From assembly GCA_030598525.1 (NCBI GenBank), contig JAUVPT010000128.1, forward strand, positions 1-5,608: a stretch of DNA of 5,608 bases, read 5' to 3'. The stretch is from Gemmatimonadota bacterium (lineage in GTDB: Bacteria; Gemmatimonadota; Gemmatimonadetes; Palauibacterales; Palauibacteraceae). The notes under the pieces were generated by a model. That model saw nothing but the letters and a program-made list of their open reading frames with translations. It was not told the DNA's origin and ran no database searches. A program made the position numbers and the translations under genes. This document shows, in pieces, positions 4,938-5,608 of this stretch (positions are counted from its first letter, which is position 1; each line of letters begins with the position of its first letter).

Positions 4938-5608
4938 ATGGCCAGAATCGGCAAGAAAGCCGATCGAGAGCACAGCGGCCACTACACGGCTGCGGTAGCC
5001 GTCGTGGCGGTGGCCGTCGCCGGAATGGCATGGTTCGGACAGAACCGAACGCTTGCCGCAGCTGCCGCCGCACTGGGACTCTACGCCCTTCATCTGTTCA
5101 GCATCCGGTTCCTGCTCGACAACCAGAAGCGCCAGCAGCGTGTCCTGGATGCCCAGTGGGAGGTGCTGCAGCGCTTCATTGACACCACGGACAGCCCGTC
5201 CAGCGAGACGGAAGACCTGGTGCCGGCCATGCCCGTCGATCGGGAGGCCCCGGAGCGCCTGGATGAAGGCACGCCCGTTCAGGAGCCTGTGTCCGGCGCA
5301 CCCCGGCCCGTGGAACTCGAGTCGGAAACCGCGAAAGAACCCCCGGCCCTCGAGCTCGACCGCGAGACCGAGACCGAGATTTTCCAGGTACCGGAGGCTC
5401 CGCAGCCCGAAATCGTCCGGCCCGAGGCCGAACCGGTCGTGCGTGGCGAAGTGGTTCCCCCGGTGGAGTCGCTCGGAGGCGCCGAGCCAGGATACGCGTT
5501 GGTCGTAGAGGAGGACGCGGTCGAGTCCCTTTCGGCGATTCCCGGACTTCTGTCGTCAGATCCGTCGCCGCCGACCGATCCGATGACGCGCGACGAGAAG
5601 TCCTGCCG
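4938..5608 (+). CDS. Two-helix membrane protein with long acidic Pro/Glu-rich tail, C-terminus cut by window edge
   Basis: The frame is open from ATG 4938 to the right edge (223 residues seen) and I do not recognise a family. Residues 1-15 are basic and polar (MARIGKKADREHSGH). Two hydrophobic stretches follow as a tight hairpin: about 16-34 (TAAVAVVAVAVAGMAWFG) and about 38-60 (LAAAAAALGLYALHLFSI). Basic residues at both ends (KK at 6-7; R57, K64, R65, R68) predict both termini in the cytoplasm. Residues 61-84 look helical and possibly coiled (DNQKRQQRVLDAQWEVLQRF). From about 85 onward the chain is acidic and rich in Pro and Glu, with repeated EAP, PE and EPV words, so it is probably disordered. 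An as yet unseen C-terminal domain may follow. The gene appears to have its own sigma-54-type promoter and leader. A tethered linker protein is one reading; function is unknown. Confidence 0.8.
   Translation, partial: MARIGKKADREHSGHYTAAVAVVAVAVAGMAWFGQNRTLAAAAAALGLYALHLFSIRFLLDNQKRQQRVLDAQWEVLQRFIDTTDSPSSETEDLVPAMPVDREAPERLDEGTPVQEPVSGAPRPVELESETAKEPPALELDRETETEIFQVPEAPQPEIVRPEAEPVVRGEVVPPVESLGGAEPGYALVVEEDAVESLSAIPGLLSSDPSPPTDPMTRDEKSC

Noticed and set aside
4835..5182. Plus-strand frame starting before the right-hand membrane protein
   Set aside because: Its first residues look protein-like, but it soon becomes Arg/Gly-rich out of frame with the membrane protein, which has the better ribosome site and clear hydrophobic helices.
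5053..5508. Plus-strand 151-residue frame inside the right-hand gene
   Set aside because: Ser/Pro/Arg-rich out-of-frame reading of the acidic tail; no start signal.

Overview
The window is a GC-rich bacterial chromosomal segment with tightly packed genes, GTG and TTG starts, and signal peptides ending in 'AQE' or 'GQE'. The gene content (an ECF sigma factor operon with AMPK-type glycogen-binding modules, a glycine-rich barrel-like exported protein, a DSD1-type PLP enzyme) suggests a Gram-negative organism. Gemmatimonadota is my best guess, by resemblance only. I see no mobile element, CRISPR array, rRNA or tRNA.

Layout. Bases 1-185 (minus) hold the N-terminus of a KAS III (FabH)-like condensing enzyme that runs off the left edge. 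Bases 186-367 are intergenic, with a GC-rich inverted repeat just after the upstream gene's stop and a weak promoter-like pair. Bases 368-3609 (minus) are a four-gene run in the order sigma, anti-sigma, barrel/CBM, helical repeat protein: an ECF sigma factor (3609-3043); a single-pass membrane anti-sigma-like protein whose predicted periplasmic part is an AMPK/CBM48-type module (3040-2438); an exported beta-rich, probably outer-membrane protein ending in a second such module (2426-1188); and an exported alpha-helical protein with recurring 'GVP' helix starts (1120-368). The first three genes are separated by 2 and 11 bases, and the fourth follows after 67.

Bases 3610-3686 form a compact divergent control region. 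On the other side, on the plus strand, is a D-serine dehydratase/D-threonine aldolase-like PLP enzyme (3687-4778). Bases 4779-4937 carry a near-consensus sigma-54 (-24/-12) promoter and a stem-loop leader before a two-helix membrane protein with a long acidic Pro/Glu-rich tail (4938 to the right edge, incomplete).

How the genes may work together. The most interesting unit is the sigma operon. Two of its products carry recognisably related glycogen-binding-like modules, one fused to the membrane anti-sigma and one to a barrel-like exported protein. This suggests, as inference, an envelope signalling system in which a glucan, or a protein-protein contact through these modules, controls the sigma factor. 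The PLP enzyme and the right-hand membrane protein appear to be independent units.
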